A stretch of DNA of 64,000 bases, from positions 744,001 to 808,000 of the forward strand of contig NZ_FOAB01000001.1 of the NCBI RefSeq assembly GCF_900109375.1, written 5' to 3'. This document shows positions 8,673-18,153 of the stretch, piece after piece; positions within the stretch are counted from its first letter, which is position 1; every line of letters begins with the position of its first letter. A model generated the notes under the pieces. It did not search any database. It was given only the letters and a program-made list of their open reading frames with translations, and had not been told where the DNA came from. Origin of the DNA: Aquimarina amphilecti (lineage in GTDB: Bacteria > Bacteroidota > Bacteroidia > Flavobacteriales > Flavobacteriaceae). A program made the position numbers and the translations under genes.

Positions 8673-9629
8673 ATGAAATCTGTAAAAATCACCCTTCGCT
8701 ACAGTATTATTTTTACACTGGTTCTATCATTTATGGTAATATCCTGTGGAAAAGACAATACCAAAAAAGACAATACCAAAAAAGACAATACCAAAAAAGA
8801 TAATACTCCAAAAGATATAACTAAAAAGGATACTACAAAAACAGCATTAAAAAATGCCTTAACTTTTTATACTTCTTTTGATAAAGGTATTGATGCAGAT
8901 TTTTCTTTAGGAGATCCTAAATTATATACAGTTCCATCAAGAAAGGCCAGAGATTCTGCTAAAATAGGGTTACATAAAAAAGGAGTTAGTTTATCCGAAG
9001 GTCAAGGTTTAAAAGGTGGAGCGCTTCTTTACGAAGAAGACAGTAAAAGTTATATCTATTATGCTAGTAAGGATAATATATCATACAACGAAAATGAATG
9101 GAATGGAGCTGTTTCTTTTTGGCTCAACCTAGACCCCGCTACAGATTTAGAGCCTGGATATTGTGATCCCATCCAAATAACAGATGTAAGTTATAATGAT
9201 GCTTCTATTTGGGTAGATTTTACTAAAGAAAACCCTAGAGATTTTAGGCTTGGAGTAATTGGTGATAAAGCTTCTTGGAAAAAGGATACCACCATATCTG
9301 ATAATGATGATCCCGATTTCATAAATCAATTACTTCCTGTTTCTAATCCTCCGTTTGCTAAAGGAACCTGGACGCATATATTTATTAATTTCCAAAATTT
9401 GAATTCCGGAAAAGGAGAAACCTCTTTATACATAAATGGTGTATTAAAGGGACAAAGAGATGGTATTACAGATCCTTTTTCTTGGGAATTAGAGAATTCT
9501 AATATTTACTTAGGATTAGGATATATAGGTTTAATGGATGAACTTTCTATTTTTAATAGAAATCTTACTCCAAAAGAGATATCTACATTATTTTCTCTAG
9601 AAAACGGAGTTCACACACTTTTAAAATAA
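8673..9629 (+). CDS. LamG-type (concanavalin A-like) lipoprotein
   Basis: A 318-residue lipoprotein. The signal peptide ends in a lipobox with VISCGK, giving lipid-bearing Cys25. A low-complexity linker of repeated KKDNT units follows (about 28-55). The rest is a LamG/concanavalin A-like beta-sandwich: LTFYTSFDKGIDADF at the start, GAVSFWLNLD, WTHIFINFQN, SLYINGVLKGQ and a terminal LGLGYIGLMDELSIFNR are all classic LamG signatures. It probably sits on the outer membrane and binds carbohydrate or protein; the ligand is unknown. The acylase lipoprotein gene lies 37 bp downstream in the same direction, so they may be cotranscribed. Confidence 0.85.
   Translation: MKSVKITLRYSIIFTLVLSFMVISCGKDNTKKDNTKKDNTKKDNTPKDITKKDTTKTALKNALTFYTSFDKGIDADFSLGDPKLYTVPSRKARDSAKIGLHKKGVSLSEGQGLKGGALLYEEDSKSYIYYASKDNISYNENEWNGAVSFWLNLDPATDLEPGYCDPIQITDVSYNDASIWVDFTKENPRDFRLGVIGDKASWKKDTTISDNDDPDFINQLLPVSNPPFAKGTWTHIFINFQNLNSGKGETSLYINGVLKGQRDGITDPFSWELENSNIYLGLGYIGLMDELSIFNRNLTPKEISTLFSLENGVHTLLK
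8754..8828 (+). repeat. 15-bp tandem repeat inside the LamG lipoprotein gene
   Basis: Three exact copies of GACAATACCAAAAAA (8754-8798) are followed by two decayed copies (8799-8828). They encode the KKDNT linker between lipid anchor and LamG domain. Copy number is expected to vary between strains by slippage without breaking the frame. Confidence 0.9.
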
Positions 9630-9666
9630 AAATTCGTCCCACCTTATTTATTATATAACTAACGCT

Positions 9667-11865
9667 ATGATACGATCAAAAATCATATTTTTTTGCATTA
9701 CCTCTTTCCTACTCTTCTCTTGTAAAACTGAAACCAAGATAGAACTTAGTGATGAAGAAAAACGTTGGCAAGAACATTCTTTAAATACAACAATTATTAG
9801 AGATGATTTTGGTGTACCACATATTTATGGAAAAACAGATGCTGATGCTGTTTTTGGATTATTATATGCACAATGTGAAGATGACTTTAACCGTGTAGAG
9901 CAGAATTATATCTGGGCTATAGGTAGATTAGCCGAAGTAGAAGGAGAAAAAGCTATTTATAGCGACTTAAGAGCAAAACTCTTTATGACTAAAGAGGAAG
10001 CAATAACAAATTATAAAAAAAGCCCACAATGGTTAAAAGAGTTATGTATTGCTTTTGCTGATGGTATTAATTTTTACCTTAAAACACATCCAGAAGTAAC
10101 TCCTAAATTATTAACTCATTTCGAACCTTGGATGCCTATGTATTTTAGCGAAGGGTCTATTGGAGGTGATATTGAACGTGTTTCTACTCGTAAAATTAAA
10201 GCTATGTATGAAAGAGGTATGGAACTTCCTATATCTGAAGAAGAGACCTTAAAAAAAGAAAAAGAAATGTTGGAACCGCAAGGTTCTAACGGAATTGCTA
10301 TTTCTGGATCGCTAACACAATCAGGGAATGCAATGTTATTGATTAATCCACATACTTCCTTTTATTTTAGAGGAGAAGTACATATGGTAAGTGAAGAAGG
10401 GTTAAATGCATATGGCGCAGTGACTTGGGGGCAGTTTTTTGTATATCAAGGTTTTAATGAAAAAACTGGATGGATGCACACTTCTACCTATACAGATGTT
10501 ATTGATGAATTTATTGAAACAACGACTAAGAAAGAAGGGAAACCAATGTACCAATATGGAGATGAATTACGATCAATAGAACAATATGAAGTTGTTCTAA
10601 AATATAAAGAAGGTGATTCTCTAAAAGAAAAAACATTTCCTGCTTATAGAACTCATCACGGTCCAATAACACATCTTAAAGATGGTAAATGGGTCGCAAC
10701 TGCTTTAATGTGGGAACCTGTAAAAGCTTTAGAACAATCTTATATACGAACAAAACAAGAAGGTTATAAAGGATTTATGAATATGATGGATATAAAAACA
10801 AATTCATCTAACAATACAGTGTATGCTGACGCAGAAGGAAATATCGCCTATTTTCATGGTAATTTCATTCCTGTAAGGGATTCCTCTTTTGATTACACCA
10901 AACCTGTTGATGGAAGTAACCCAAAAACTGATTGGAACGGCTTACATCCTGTAAATGAAGCTATCACTCTTTTAAACCCCGCTAATGGTTGGTTACAAAA
11001 CTGTAATTCAACTCCTTATACTGCAGCATTAGAATTTAGTCCTAAAAAAGAATCGTACCCTAAGTATATGTCCATAGACCGAGAAAACTTTAGGGGAGTC
11101 CATGCTATTGAATTACTCAAAAACAAAAAAGATTATACCATAGACAGCCTTATTTCATTGGCCTATGATCCATATTTACCTGCTTTCGAAAAGTTAATTC
11201 CAGGACTTGTAGAAGCTTATGATAAAATTGATAGAACTAAAGAATTAGGAAGTGCAATAGAGATTCTACGGAATTGGGATTACAGAACTTCAAAAGATTC
11301 CAAAGCAATGACCCTTGCTCATTTTTATGGAACTCACTACGCTGAAAAAGGTAAAAGACCAGAAGAAAAAATTAGTGATATGAAACTTCTAACCTATTTC
11401 GGAACGAAGTCTCCTTTAGAAGAAAGGTTGGTCATTTTTAAAGAAACCCTTAGCAAAATAGAAGAAGATTTTGGAGGTATTCTTCCTTGGGGAGAAGTAA
11501 ATCGTTTTCAGCGTATAAACGGAGATATCAAACAACCTTTTGATGACAATAAACCAAGTACTGCTGTTGGTTTTGCATCCGGACGTTGGGGAGCACTAGC
11601 TGCATATGGAGTACGTTATACAAATAATACCAAGAAAATTTATGGCACTAGAGGAAATAGCTTTGTAGCAGTGGTAGAGTTTGGCGATAAGATAAAAGCA
11701 AAAACTAGTTTAGCTGGAGGACAAAGCGGTAATCCTAGCTCTCCTCACTTTAATGATCAAATACAACCCTACACGGATATTCAATTCAAGGAAGCAGCAT
11801 ATTACAAAGAAGATGTTCAAAAGCGTGCTAAAAAAACATATCATCCTGGAGATACAGATAAATAA
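9667..11865 (+). CDS. Penicillin acylase family (S45, Ntn-hydrolase) lipoprotein
   Basis: A 732-residue amide hydrolase of the penicillin/acyl-homoserine-lactone acylase family. It has a lipoprotein signal (SCK, Cys19), an alpha-subunit region with IIRDDFGVPHIYGKTDADAVFGLLYAQCEDDF, and the catalytic Ser at about residue 207 in EPQGSNGIAISG. In the family this Ser becomes the N-terminal nucleophile after autocatalytic cleavage. The beta region carries WTGL-like features such as DWNGLHPVNE and NGWLQNCNSTP. Length matches the family. Possible substrates are acyl-homoserine lactones, beta-lactams or cyclic lipopeptides; the sequence does not decide. It is probably on the periplasmic or outer face. 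Transcription likely ends at the hairpin at 11901. Confidence 0.92.
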   Translation: MIRSKIIFFCITSFLLFSCKTETKIELSDEEKRWQEHSLNTTIIRDDFGVPHIYGKTDADAVFGLLYAQCEDDFNRVEQNYIWAIGRLAEVEGEKAIYSDLRAKLFMTKEEAITNYKKSPQWLKELCIAFADGINFYLKTHPEVTPKLLTHFEPWMPMYFSEGSIGGDIERVSTRKIKAMYERGMELPISEEETLKKEKEMLEPQGSNGIAISGSLTQSGNAMLLINPHTSFYFRGEVHMVSEEGLNAYGAVTWGQFFVYQGFNEKTGWMHTSTYTDVIDEFIETTTKKEGKPMYQYGDELRSIEQYEVVLKYKEGDSLKEKTFPAYRTHHGPITHLKDGKWVATALMWEPVKALEQSYIRTKQEGYKGFMNMMDIKTNSSNNTVYADAEGNIAYFHGNFIPVRDSSFDYTKPVDGSNPKTDWNGLHPVNEAITLLNPANGWLQNCNSTPYTAALEFSPKKESYPKYMSIDRENFRGVHAIELLKNKKDYTIDSLISLAYDPYLPAFEKLIPGLVEAYDKIDRTKELGSAIEILRNWDYRTSKDSKAMTLAHFYGTHYAEKGKRPEEKISDMKLLTYFGTKSPLEERLVIFKETLSKIEEDFGGILPWGEVNRFQRINGDIKQPFDDNKPSTAVGFASGRWGALAAYGVRYTNNTKKIYGTRGNSFVAVVEFGDKIKAKTSLAGGQSGNPSSPHFNDQIQPYTDIQFKEAAYYKEDVQKRAKKTYHPGDTDK

Positions 11866-11900
11866 ACACTTTAGGTTAAATCAGTTAAGACAAATAAAAT

Positions 11901-11957
11901 CAAAAGGTTATTGATTTAAATTAAATATACATTGTTTAGAAAATCAATAACCTTTTG
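11901..11957. terminator. Bidirectional terminator with a 17-bp stem, overlapping a gene end
   Basis: CAAAAGGTTATTGATTT at 11901-11917 and its exact reverse complement at 11941-11957 form a 17-bp stem with a 23-nt loop. The right arm lies within the last codons of the minus-strand gene 11916-12164 (KVIDFLN). AT-rich tails on both sides suit the convergent gene ends at 11865 and 11916. Confidence 0.75.
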
Positions 11958-12164
11958 TTTCGGCATTTCGCAAGGTTTTAATAATTCAGTAGAAGAAGTT
12001 ATATAATAATTTAGACTGATAAAATCAGTTCCTTTTAGTTCTTTAGCGTATATCTTAAAAGACTTTCCTTCATTAAAAATTTCTTTTGTAATACTATATT
12101 TATTGTTCTTATAAAATCCTTCAGAATATCCTTCCTTTATCTGATTTATCTTATCCAGCATCAT
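11916..12164 (-). CDS. Small conserved protein downstream of SelO (82 aa)
   Basis: An 82-residue soluble protein starting MMLDKINQIKEGYSEGF, with a predicted beta-rich core (NKYSITKEIFNEGKSFKIYA, FISLNYYITSS) and a C-terminal helix. There is no signal peptide. It begins 10 bp after the selO stop and is cotranscribed with it. Similar short proteins in flavobacteria have, as far as I recall, sometimes been labelled methionine sulfoxide reductase, but no catalytic motif of MsrA or MsrB is present, so I do not use that name. A redox link is suggested only by the selO neighbour. Confidence 0.65.
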   Translation of the reverse strand: MMLDKINQIKEGYSEGFYKNNKYSITKEIFNEGKSFKIYAKELKGTDFISLNYYITSSTELLKPCEMPKQKVIDFLNNVYLI

Positions 12165-12174
12165 ATAAATAATA

Positions 12175-13737
12175 TTAAGAACTACAAGATAACATAGAAC
12201 AACCTACTTTATCCCTTGCCCAATCAGGGCGTTTTGCAAACCACTTTTCATATTCCGGTTGTTCACTATAAGGTTTTTTAAGCATTTGATATAGTTCATC
12301 TATTAACTTATAATCACCTTTATCTGCATCATCTATCGCTAACTGAGCCATGTAGTTACGTAAAACATATTTAGGATTTATAATATTCATTTTATCTTTT
12401 CGTTCTTCATCTCCCAAAATCTCTATATTTAATCTCTCATCGTACATTATAAACCAATCATTCCAGCGCTTTAGAATATCTCCTTTTAAATCATTTGATT
12501 CATAAAATGCATCTGATATTATTTGTACCCCTTGATCGAAACTTCCTTTTTTATACTTCCCTAATTTTCTAAAAAAAATAGTCATATCGGTTTCTATACT
12601 TTGAAGTAATTCTTCTAAAACCTTTATAAGAATACTATCTTCAGATTGCTTGGAAAACAATCCAATTTTTGATGTCATCATATGTAGGTATTCATTCTTA
12701 TAAGAATTTTGATACTCATCCAAAACATTCTCTAATGGATCGACCTCTTCGACTAACGGAAATAATGCATTCGCCAATTGATAAAGGTTCCATAAAACAA
12801 TTTCTGGCTGCGTACCATATCGATAACGCTTAAATTGACTATCTGTGGTATTAGGTGTCCAGCCGTGATCATAAACCTCTAACCAACCATATGGTCCATA
12901 ATCTATTGTAGCACCCAGGATTGACATGTTATCAGTATTCATAACTCCGTGGACAAATCCAACTCTTTGCCAATCTATAACCATTTTCAAGCTTCTTTCA
13001 CTAACCCTCTTAAGAAATAATACATACGCCTCTTTACCTGTACTTTCTATTTCTGGATAAAAATGTTTTATTGTGTAATCAGTAAGCAATTTTAATGTTT
13101 TATGATCTCCATGAGCTGATAAAACTTCAAAACTTCCAAATCGAATAAAAGAAGGAGCTACTCTTGATACAACAGCACCTTTTTCATAAGCTGCATTACC
13201 ATTATATAAAATGTCTCTCAATACGTGATCACCAGTTATAGCTAATGACAGAGCTCTGGTTGTTGGAACACCTAAGTGATACATAGCTTCACTACATAAA
13301 TATTCTCTAATAGAAGATCGTAAAACAGCCAAGCCGTCTGCGTTTCGGGAGTATGGCGTCTCTCCTGCTCCTTTTAATTGAACTGCCCAACGCTTAGAAT
13401 TATGTACAACTTCTGTTAGATTAATAGCTCGTCCATCACCAAGTTGTCCAGCCCAATTTCCAAATTGATGTCCTCCATAATGCATAGCATAAGGTTTTGT
13501 ACCCTCCATCACCTTATTGCCTGTCATTATCTCTAGAAAATCCTTTGATACTGTATCCTCTTTAGTAAGGCCTAATTCACACCTCATTTCTTCTGACACA
13601 TGTAAAATAGATGGATTACTTGTTTTTTTTGGAGTAACATAGGAGAAGCAAGCATTTCTAACCTGTCTTCTAGAATTCTCTAGTACCGGATCCGAAGGCA
13701 ATTCTTCAGAAAAAGTATTGTTTATATTTAATTTCAT
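12175..13737 (-). CDS. selO: SelO/YdiU-family protein adenylyltransferase
   Basis: A 520-residue pseudokinase-fold enzyme that transfers AMP to Ser, Thr or Tyr of target proteins (family knowledge from E. coli and human SelO). Family blocks seen include YAMHYGGHQFGNWAGQLGDGRAI, the nucleotide-binding KGAGETPYSRNADG, the active-site region FVHGVMNTDNMSI and TIDYGPYGWLE, and the C-terminal CSMLSCSS where eukaryotic homologues have selenocysteine. The catalytic Asn and Asp (NTDN, IDYGP) are intact. Length is typical. It lies 46 bp downstream of the DUF3667 gene and 10 bp upstream of the 82-aa gene, all in one direction. Confidence 0.96.
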   Translation of the reverse strand: MKLNINNTFSEELPSDPVLENSRRQVRNACFSYVTPKKTSNPSILHVSEEMRCELGLTKEDTVSKDFLEIMTGNKVMEGTKPYAMHYGGHQFGNWAGQLGDGRAINLTEVVHNSKRWAVQLKGAGETPYSRNADGLAVLRSSIREYLCSEAMYHLGVPTTRALSLAITGDHVLRDILYNGNAAYEKGAVVSRVAPSFIRFGSFEVLSAHGDHKTLKLLTDYTIKHFYPEIESTGKEAYVLFLKRVSERSLKMVIDWQRVGFVHGVMNTDNMSILGATIDYGPYGWLEVYDHGWTPNTTDSQFKRYRYGTQPEIVLWNLYQLANALFPLVEEVDPLENVLDEYQNSYKNEYLHMMTSKIGLFSKQSEDSILIKVLEELLQSIETDMTIFFRKLGKYKKGSFDQGVQIISDAFYESNDLKGDILKRWNDWFIMYDERLNIEILGDEERKDKMNIINPKYVLRNYMAQLAIDDADKGDYKLIDELYQMLKKPYSEQPEYEKWFAKRPDWARDKVGCSMLSCSS

Positions 13738-13783
13738 TATTAATAATTCTTTAAAATCACTTCAGAAAATTAAATTTTCTCTT

Positions 13784-14833
13784 TTAATACAAAAATATAG
13801 ACACTAAGATAATACCCGTAAAAGCAAATGGTACAATAATCATCATATACACATAACTAACCACAAACCCTTTAAAAATTGCACCTATCCAACTACTTCT
13901 ATAAAAATTCTTAAAAGCAAGAATTAGATAAATAACAAACGATAAAAAGAATAGAATCTGCAACCAAATAGGTATTTCCATCATTAAATTGACCAAAATC
14001 AAAAAACAAAATGAAGTAAAAACAAATGTGAAAAAATAAAAACTAAATACCATATGATGCGCAAAAGTTCCTTTTCTCCAATAAAATATTTTCAATAAGA
14101 ATGCAAATAATGGTAACAGTAAAAACATTGTAATGGGTATTGTGTCGTAAAATGTTTTTAATATCCCACCTCCTTTTTGTTCATAGAACTTTAATATTTG
14201 TGTAAAGAATTTTTTGGTTATCATTCCATCCTCTTCATCTACTCCCATAATTTGTAATTTCTCATTTAAGGGAGCTCCTTTTATGATTAAAGAATCTAGT
14301 TGTTTCCGTTTATAATTAAATGAAAATTTAGAGTTTTTTTGTTCTGCAGAAATCACAGAATCAATGACTTTAAGATCTTCACTTGCAATATTAGAAAGAG
14401 GGACATTTTCTTTGATGGCTTTTTTCGCTATTTCAATACCAATAGAATCTTTTTTGAAACGTATAGAATCTATAGAAACATCTCTACTAAACTCTTTCTT
14501 AAACTTTTGATTTAGCGTATTATCCGCTTTTCTAATCGTAAAAGAAAAAATGAAAAAAAATATAACTGAAATGAATAAATAAAACTGAGCAGGATGTAAA
14601 TATGAAAGTCTTTTTCCATCAACAAAACGTCTTGCCAAAACACCAGGTTTTGTCATTAATGGTATAAAGCTTTTAAAGAAACGTGCATCAACAGCAAAAT
14701 AATTACCAATGGTATTACTAAATAATATCCCGAAGGTTAGTTTATCGGCAACTTCTTGTCCACAATAAGGGCAGTAATCAAAGGGTTTTTCAAAAGATTT
14801 TTCACAATTTTTACATTGGTTCGTAGAAGACAT
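13784..14833 (-). CDS. DUF3667-family membrane protein with zinc ribbon
   Basis: A 349-residue protein with an N-terminal zinc ribbon (Cys7, Cys10, Cys21, Cys24 in CKNCEKSF and CPYCGQ), then the signature FLSYLHPAQFYLFISVIFFF-like helix (here RLSYLHPAQFYLFISVIFF). A soluble charged region of about 100 residues (roughly 120-215) follows, then four to five C-terminal membrane helices. This matches DUF3667, a Bacteroidetes family of unknown function. The zinc ribbon is expected in the cytoplasm. It may be cotranscribed with selO, 46 bp downstream. The opposite strand carries the M28 peptidase promoter. Confidence 0.85.
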   Translation of the reverse strand: MSSTNQCKNCEKSFEKPFDYCPYCGQEVADKLTFGILFSNTIGNYFAVDARFFKSFIPLMTKPGVLARRFVDGKRLSYLHPAQFYLFISVIFFFIFSFTIRKADNTLNQKFKKEFSRDVSIDSIRFKKDSIGIEIAKKAIKENVPLSNIASEDLKVIDSVISAEQKNSKFSFNYKRKQLDSLIIKGAPLNEKLQIMGVDEEDGMITKKFFTQILKFYEQKGGGILKTFYDTIPITMFLLLPLFAFLLKIFYWRKGTFAHHMVFSFYFFTFVFTSFCFLILVNLMMEIPIWLQILFFLSFVIYLILAFKNFYRSSWIGAIFKGFVVSYVYMMIIVPFAFTGIILVSIFLY

Positions 14834-14994
14834 TTTTAATCGTTTAAATAAATGTACGAAACGAAATTACAAATATAATTCGATCTATTCATTCACACTA
14901 CTATCCTTATTGAATTATAATTTAAAACAAGCTTCCATCTACATGATCATATCTATTTTTGCAATCACTTAACAAAATGATATGGAAATTCTTG

Positions 14995-15002
14995 TATTTT
15001 TG
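14995..15002 (+). promoter_or_regulatory. -7 promoter element of the M28 peptidase gene
   Basis: TATTTTTG is a perfect TAnnTTTG match 35 bp before the ATG, predicting a leader of about 28 nt. The -33 region is unconvincing. Confidence 0.45.
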
Positions 15003-15037
15003 GCAAAATCAAAAAAATTAACATTCACACATCTTTT

Positions 15038-16600
15038 ATGAAAAAAGTATTTTCTGTTTTAGCAGTTACAGCTCTTATTGCAGCTTGTGGAACTACTAAA
15101 ACGACAACAAAATCTGGGGAAACAAAAAAAGTTACTAAAGATCCTGTAACATATGCCAATACAATTACTTCAGAAGATTTAAAAACTGCATTATATACAT
15201 ATGCATCCGATGAGTTTCAAGGAAGAGAAACTGGTAAACCTGGACAAAAACTGGCTATTAATTTCCTGAAAGAACATTATATAAAATACGGTGTTCCTGC
15301 TGCTAAAAGTGATGGAGATTATTTTCAGGAAGTACCACTTGAGGTTGCTGGAAGTCCAGAAATAAAACTAACCGTTAATAATAAATCATTTGCATATAAA
15401 GATGATTTCATATCTCTAAGTGCTGGGAAAACAGATAAAATTTCTATTAATGAAATTGTTTATGTTGGTTTTGGAATCGACGACGAAAAATTTTCTAGCT
15501 ATTCTGATGTTGATGTTAAGGACAAAGTTGTTTTAATCAAATCAGGAGAACCAAAAAATGAAGATGGTACATTTATGGTAACCGGAACATCGGAAGCATC
15601 TAAATGGTCTAATATGAGACAACAATTTGCTGCTAAGCGTACTGCTGCAATAGATAAAGGAGCCAAAGCCATTTTATTTTATTTTCCAGAAGTATATCAA
15701 ATGGCCGTTGCACAATTTGCTAACTCATCTGGTAGAATGTCACTAGCTGGGAATGAAGAAGATCCTTATTTTTTACTTCTTAACGAAGGTTTGACAAAAG
15801 CATTCGTTAGTGATATCGCTACCAATGATAAGTCCAGCATCATTAAAACAAATGTTTCTATGGATTATAAAAATGTTTCTGAAAAAGTTACTTCAGAAAA
15901 TGTTGCTGCATTTATAAAAGGATCTGAGAAACCTGATGAAATTATCGTAATATCTGCTCATTTAGATCACGAAGGAATAAAAGATGGAAAAGTTTATAAT
16001 GGTGCTGATGACGATGGATCTGGTACTGTTGCAGTTGTAGAAATTGCAGAAGCTTTTGCAAAAGCAGTAAAAGATGGAAATGGTCCAAAAAGATCAATCT
16101 TATTCCTTAATGTTACAGGAGAAGAAAAAGGTCTTTTAGGATCTCGTTATTACACAGATAAAGATCCCATTTTTCCTTTAGAAAATACAATTGCGGATTT
16201 AAATATCGATATGATCGGTCGTACAGATCCTAAACGTAAAAGTGACAACAGAAACTATGTGTATTTAATAGGAAGTGATAAGTTAAGTACAGAACTTCAC
16301 AACATTTCTGAAGAAGTAAATACTAAATACACTAATGTAGAACTGGATTACACCTATAACGATGAAAATGATCCTAATCGTTTCTATTACAGATCTGATC
16401 ATTATAATTTTGCAAAAAACAACATCCCTGTTATATTTTATTTTAATGGTACTCATGATGATTATCACCAACCAAGTGATACTCCTGACAAAATAGAATA
16501 TGACTTATTAGAAAATAGAACTAGGTTAGTTTTCTATACAGCCTGGGAATTAGCAAATCGAGATAATAGAATCATTGTAGATAAAGCTGAGAAGAAATAA
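15038..16600 (+). CDS. M28-family zinc metallopeptidase lipoprotein with PA domain
   Basis: A 520-residue exported peptidase. The signal ends in IAACGTT, giving a lipidated Cys17. A linker and prodomain follow, then an inserted PA domain (about 120-280, with IVYVGFGI and DVKDKVVLIKSG), and the M28 catalytic domain. Zinc-binding and catalytic signatures are VISAHLDHEG, NGADDDGSGT, TGEEKGLLGSRYY, LNIDMIGR and, near the end, THDDYHQPSDTPDKI. All metal ligands appear intact. It probably releases amino acids or dipeptides from peptides in the periplasm or at the cell surface. It is monocistronic, with its own -7 element and a terminator at 16622. Confidence 0.95.
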   Translation: MKKVFSVLAVTALIAACGTTKTTTKSGETKKVTKDPVTYANTITSEDLKTALYTYASDEFQGRETGKPGQKLAINFLKEHYIKYGVPAAKSDGDYFQEVPLEVAGSPEIKLTVNNKSFAYKDDFISLSAGKTDKISINEIVYVGFGIDDEKFSSYSDVDVKDKVVLIKSGEPKNEDGTFMVTGTSEASKWSNMRQQFAAKRTAAIDKGAKAILFYFPEVYQMAVAQFANSSGRMSLAGNEEDPYFLLLNEGLTKAFVSDIATNDKSSIIKTNVSMDYKNVSEKVTSENVAAFIKGSEKPDEIIVISAHLDHEGIKDGKVYNGADDDGSGTVAVVEIAEAFAKAVKDGNGPKRSILFLNVTGEEKGLLGSRYYTDKDPIFPLENTIADLNIDMIGRTDPKRKSDNRNYVYLIGSDKLSTELHNISEEVNTKYTNVELDYTYNDENDPNRFYYRSDHYNFAKNNIPVIFYFNGTHDDYHQPSDTPDKIEYDLLENRTRLVFYTAWELANRDNRIIVDKAEKK

Positions 16601-16621
16601 TAATATATTTCATTCTTATAT

Positions 16622-16659
16622 AAAAAGAGACTTAACGTAAACCGCTAAGTCTCTTTTTA
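16622..16659. terminator. Bidirectional terminator between convergent genes
   Basis: AAAAAGAGACTTAACG pairs with CGCTAAGTCTCTTTTT around a TAAAC loop (16-bp stem, one mismatch), with A and T runs on the two sides. It serves the M28 gene (+) and the 16697 cassette (-). Confidence 0.85.
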
Positions 16660-16696
16660 TATAAACTATTTTATCCCGAAAATTTACGTTAGTAAA

Positions 16697-17608
16697 TTAA
16701 GGTTGTTTTTGTTTTAAATGTAAAGCAAAAGTAGCTGTAAAACCAAACGTAAAATTACCGTCTTGTAAGTTAAAATTATTAGGTGTTTGTGTTATAAATA
16801 CATCTTCGACCATGCTCCAAGCATTGGTCATATGAAACTGTAACATTAAATCACTTAACTCCCAATTTACACCTAACGCAAAAGCTCCGTAGGTATCTAC
16901 AGACTTTATTGGGTTAGCTACATAATAATATTCGGATACTATAGATACATGACCACCTACTTTATATCTCCCTCCAATACCAATAGCAAAATGGTTATTC
17001 GGATCTTCATTAGACAATGATGACCCTCTATGAATAAATGTTGGAGAAATCTGAGCAGAAAATTGAGGAGTAAACTTTCTAGCAATTAAAACTTGGCTTG
17101 TAAAAGCTAAACGATCACTAAAAGAAGTATCCTCAAAACCACCGTAAATAGCTGACCTACCTTCATTTTCACTCCTATAGGAAGCATTTTGAAAAAGAGT
17201 GACACTAACAAATGAATTTTTAGATTTTTTACGTTGTCGTAATAAATTATATTTTAAAAACCCATCATAGACGTCTTCTAAAGTAGTCCAACCTATTCCA
17301 GCACTAAGCCTATTTGAAATTCCATATTCTAAAGCAATTCTAGCACTCCACTTATCTGCAATAAAACTTTGCCCTTGATAGTCCGGTATATTCCAATACC
17401 TATTCATTGCCATAACCTGCAAAACTCCTTCTTTCCTATTCTCTATGGAATGACCTATAGCAATTCTTGTTGATTTAAAAGTAGCTATTTCATACTGAGG
17501 AGTATCAGGATATTCTTTCTCTAGGGTTTCTAATAAATCCTGGGAATATATTGTGGTACTAAACCCAATACAAAATATATAAAGGAAAAAAAATATATTA
17601 TTTTTCAT
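16697..17608 (-). CDS. DUF5777-like outer-membrane beta-barrel protein
   Basis: About 303 residues with a Sec signal (MKNNIFFFLYIFCIGFSTTIYSQ) and alternating beta-strand pattern throughout, such as RIALEYGISNRLSAGIGWTT and FAIGIGGRYKVGGHVSIVSEYYY, ending in FTFGFTATFALHLKQ. It is a close paralogue of 22603-23517 (shared TFKxTRIxxGHSIENR, YDGFLKYN/YDGFIKYK). I assign it to the DUF5777-like barrel group from the YceI neighbourhood. Start ATG 17608 is preferred because it begins at the signal peptide; an upstream ATG at 17623 exists. It overlaps the YceI gene by 11 bp. Role unknown, possibly an outer-membrane partner of the YceI carrier. Confidence 0.75.
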   Translation of the reverse strand: MKNNIFFFLYIFCIGFSTTIYSQDLLETLEKEYPDTPQYEIATFKSTRIAIGHSIENRKEGVLQVMAMNRYWNIPDYQGQSFIADKWSARIALEYGISNRLSAGIGWTTLEDVYDGFLKYNLLRQRKKSKNSFVSVTLFQNASYRSENEGRSAIYGGFEDTSFSDRLAFTSQVLIARKFTPQFSAQISPTFIHRGSSLSNEDPNNHFAIGIGGRYKVGGHVSIVSEYYYVANPIKSVDTYGAFALGVNWELSDLMLQFHMTNAWSMVEDVFITQTPNNFNLQDGNFTFGFTATFALHLKQKQP

Positions 17609-18146
17609 AAGGTTGATATTCAAATCTAAATTTTATTGATATAACTTCAGCGATATTAGGTCTAAGAATAGGTGGAATCTTAATTTCAAAATCTTTTACA
17701 ACTACTTCAAAATCTCCTGTTATTAAGTACTTTCCATCAATCTTATCAATATCTGTTTTAATTTCAATCTCTTTGGCGATATTTCTTATCGTAAGAGTTC
17801 CTTTTACAAACTTAGTCTGTACACCTTCCGCTGAAGGATCAAAATCTATAATCTCACCCTGAAAAGTTGCCTTAGGATATAAGTCAGATTCAATATAGCT
17901 TTCATTAAAATGTTCATGCATTAAAGATTTTTTAAATATGAATGCATTCATAAGCATACTAATCGCAATTTCATTTTTTGAAAGATCTATGATACTCAAA
18001 ACTTGATTGTTCTTAGCTTCTATGTTTTCTACAGAAGTGTATGAAAAGAACGAAACTTGTCCCTGACGAGTAATAATCTGATCAGATTTAATATCTGACG
18101 ACATCACGCTAGTCAGAAGAAAAAGTAAAACAATAATTTTATTCAT
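17598..18146 (-). CDS. YceI-family periplasmic lipid-binding protein
   Basis: 182 residues with a Sec signal (MNKIIVLLFLLTSVMSSDIKS). The YceI lipocalin-like barrel is shown by GQVSFFSYTSVENIEAKNN, LMHEHFNESYIESDLYPKATFQGEI and FEIKIPPILRPNIAEVISIKF. YceI proteins bind long isoprenoid or quinone-like lipids in the periplasm (family knowledge). It is the middle gene of the cassette OB-fold, YceI, barrel and is paralogous to 22056-22601, with many identical positions. The start is 7 bp after the OB-fold gene stop. Confidence 0.88.
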   Translation of the reverse strand: MNKIIVLLFLLTSVMSSDIKSDQIITRQGQVSFFSYTSVENIEAKNNQVLSIIDLSKNEIAISMLMNAFIFKKSLMHEHFNESYIESDLYPKATFQGEIIDFDPSAEGVQTKFVKGTLTIRNIAKEIEIKTDIDKIDGKYLITGDFEVVVKDFEIKIPPILRPNIAEVISIKFRFEYQPYEK

Positions 18147-18153
18147 TAGTTAG

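Noticed and set aside
8754..8828. CRISPR-like array
   Set aside because: The 15-bp units are contiguous without spacers and are in-frame coding repeats.
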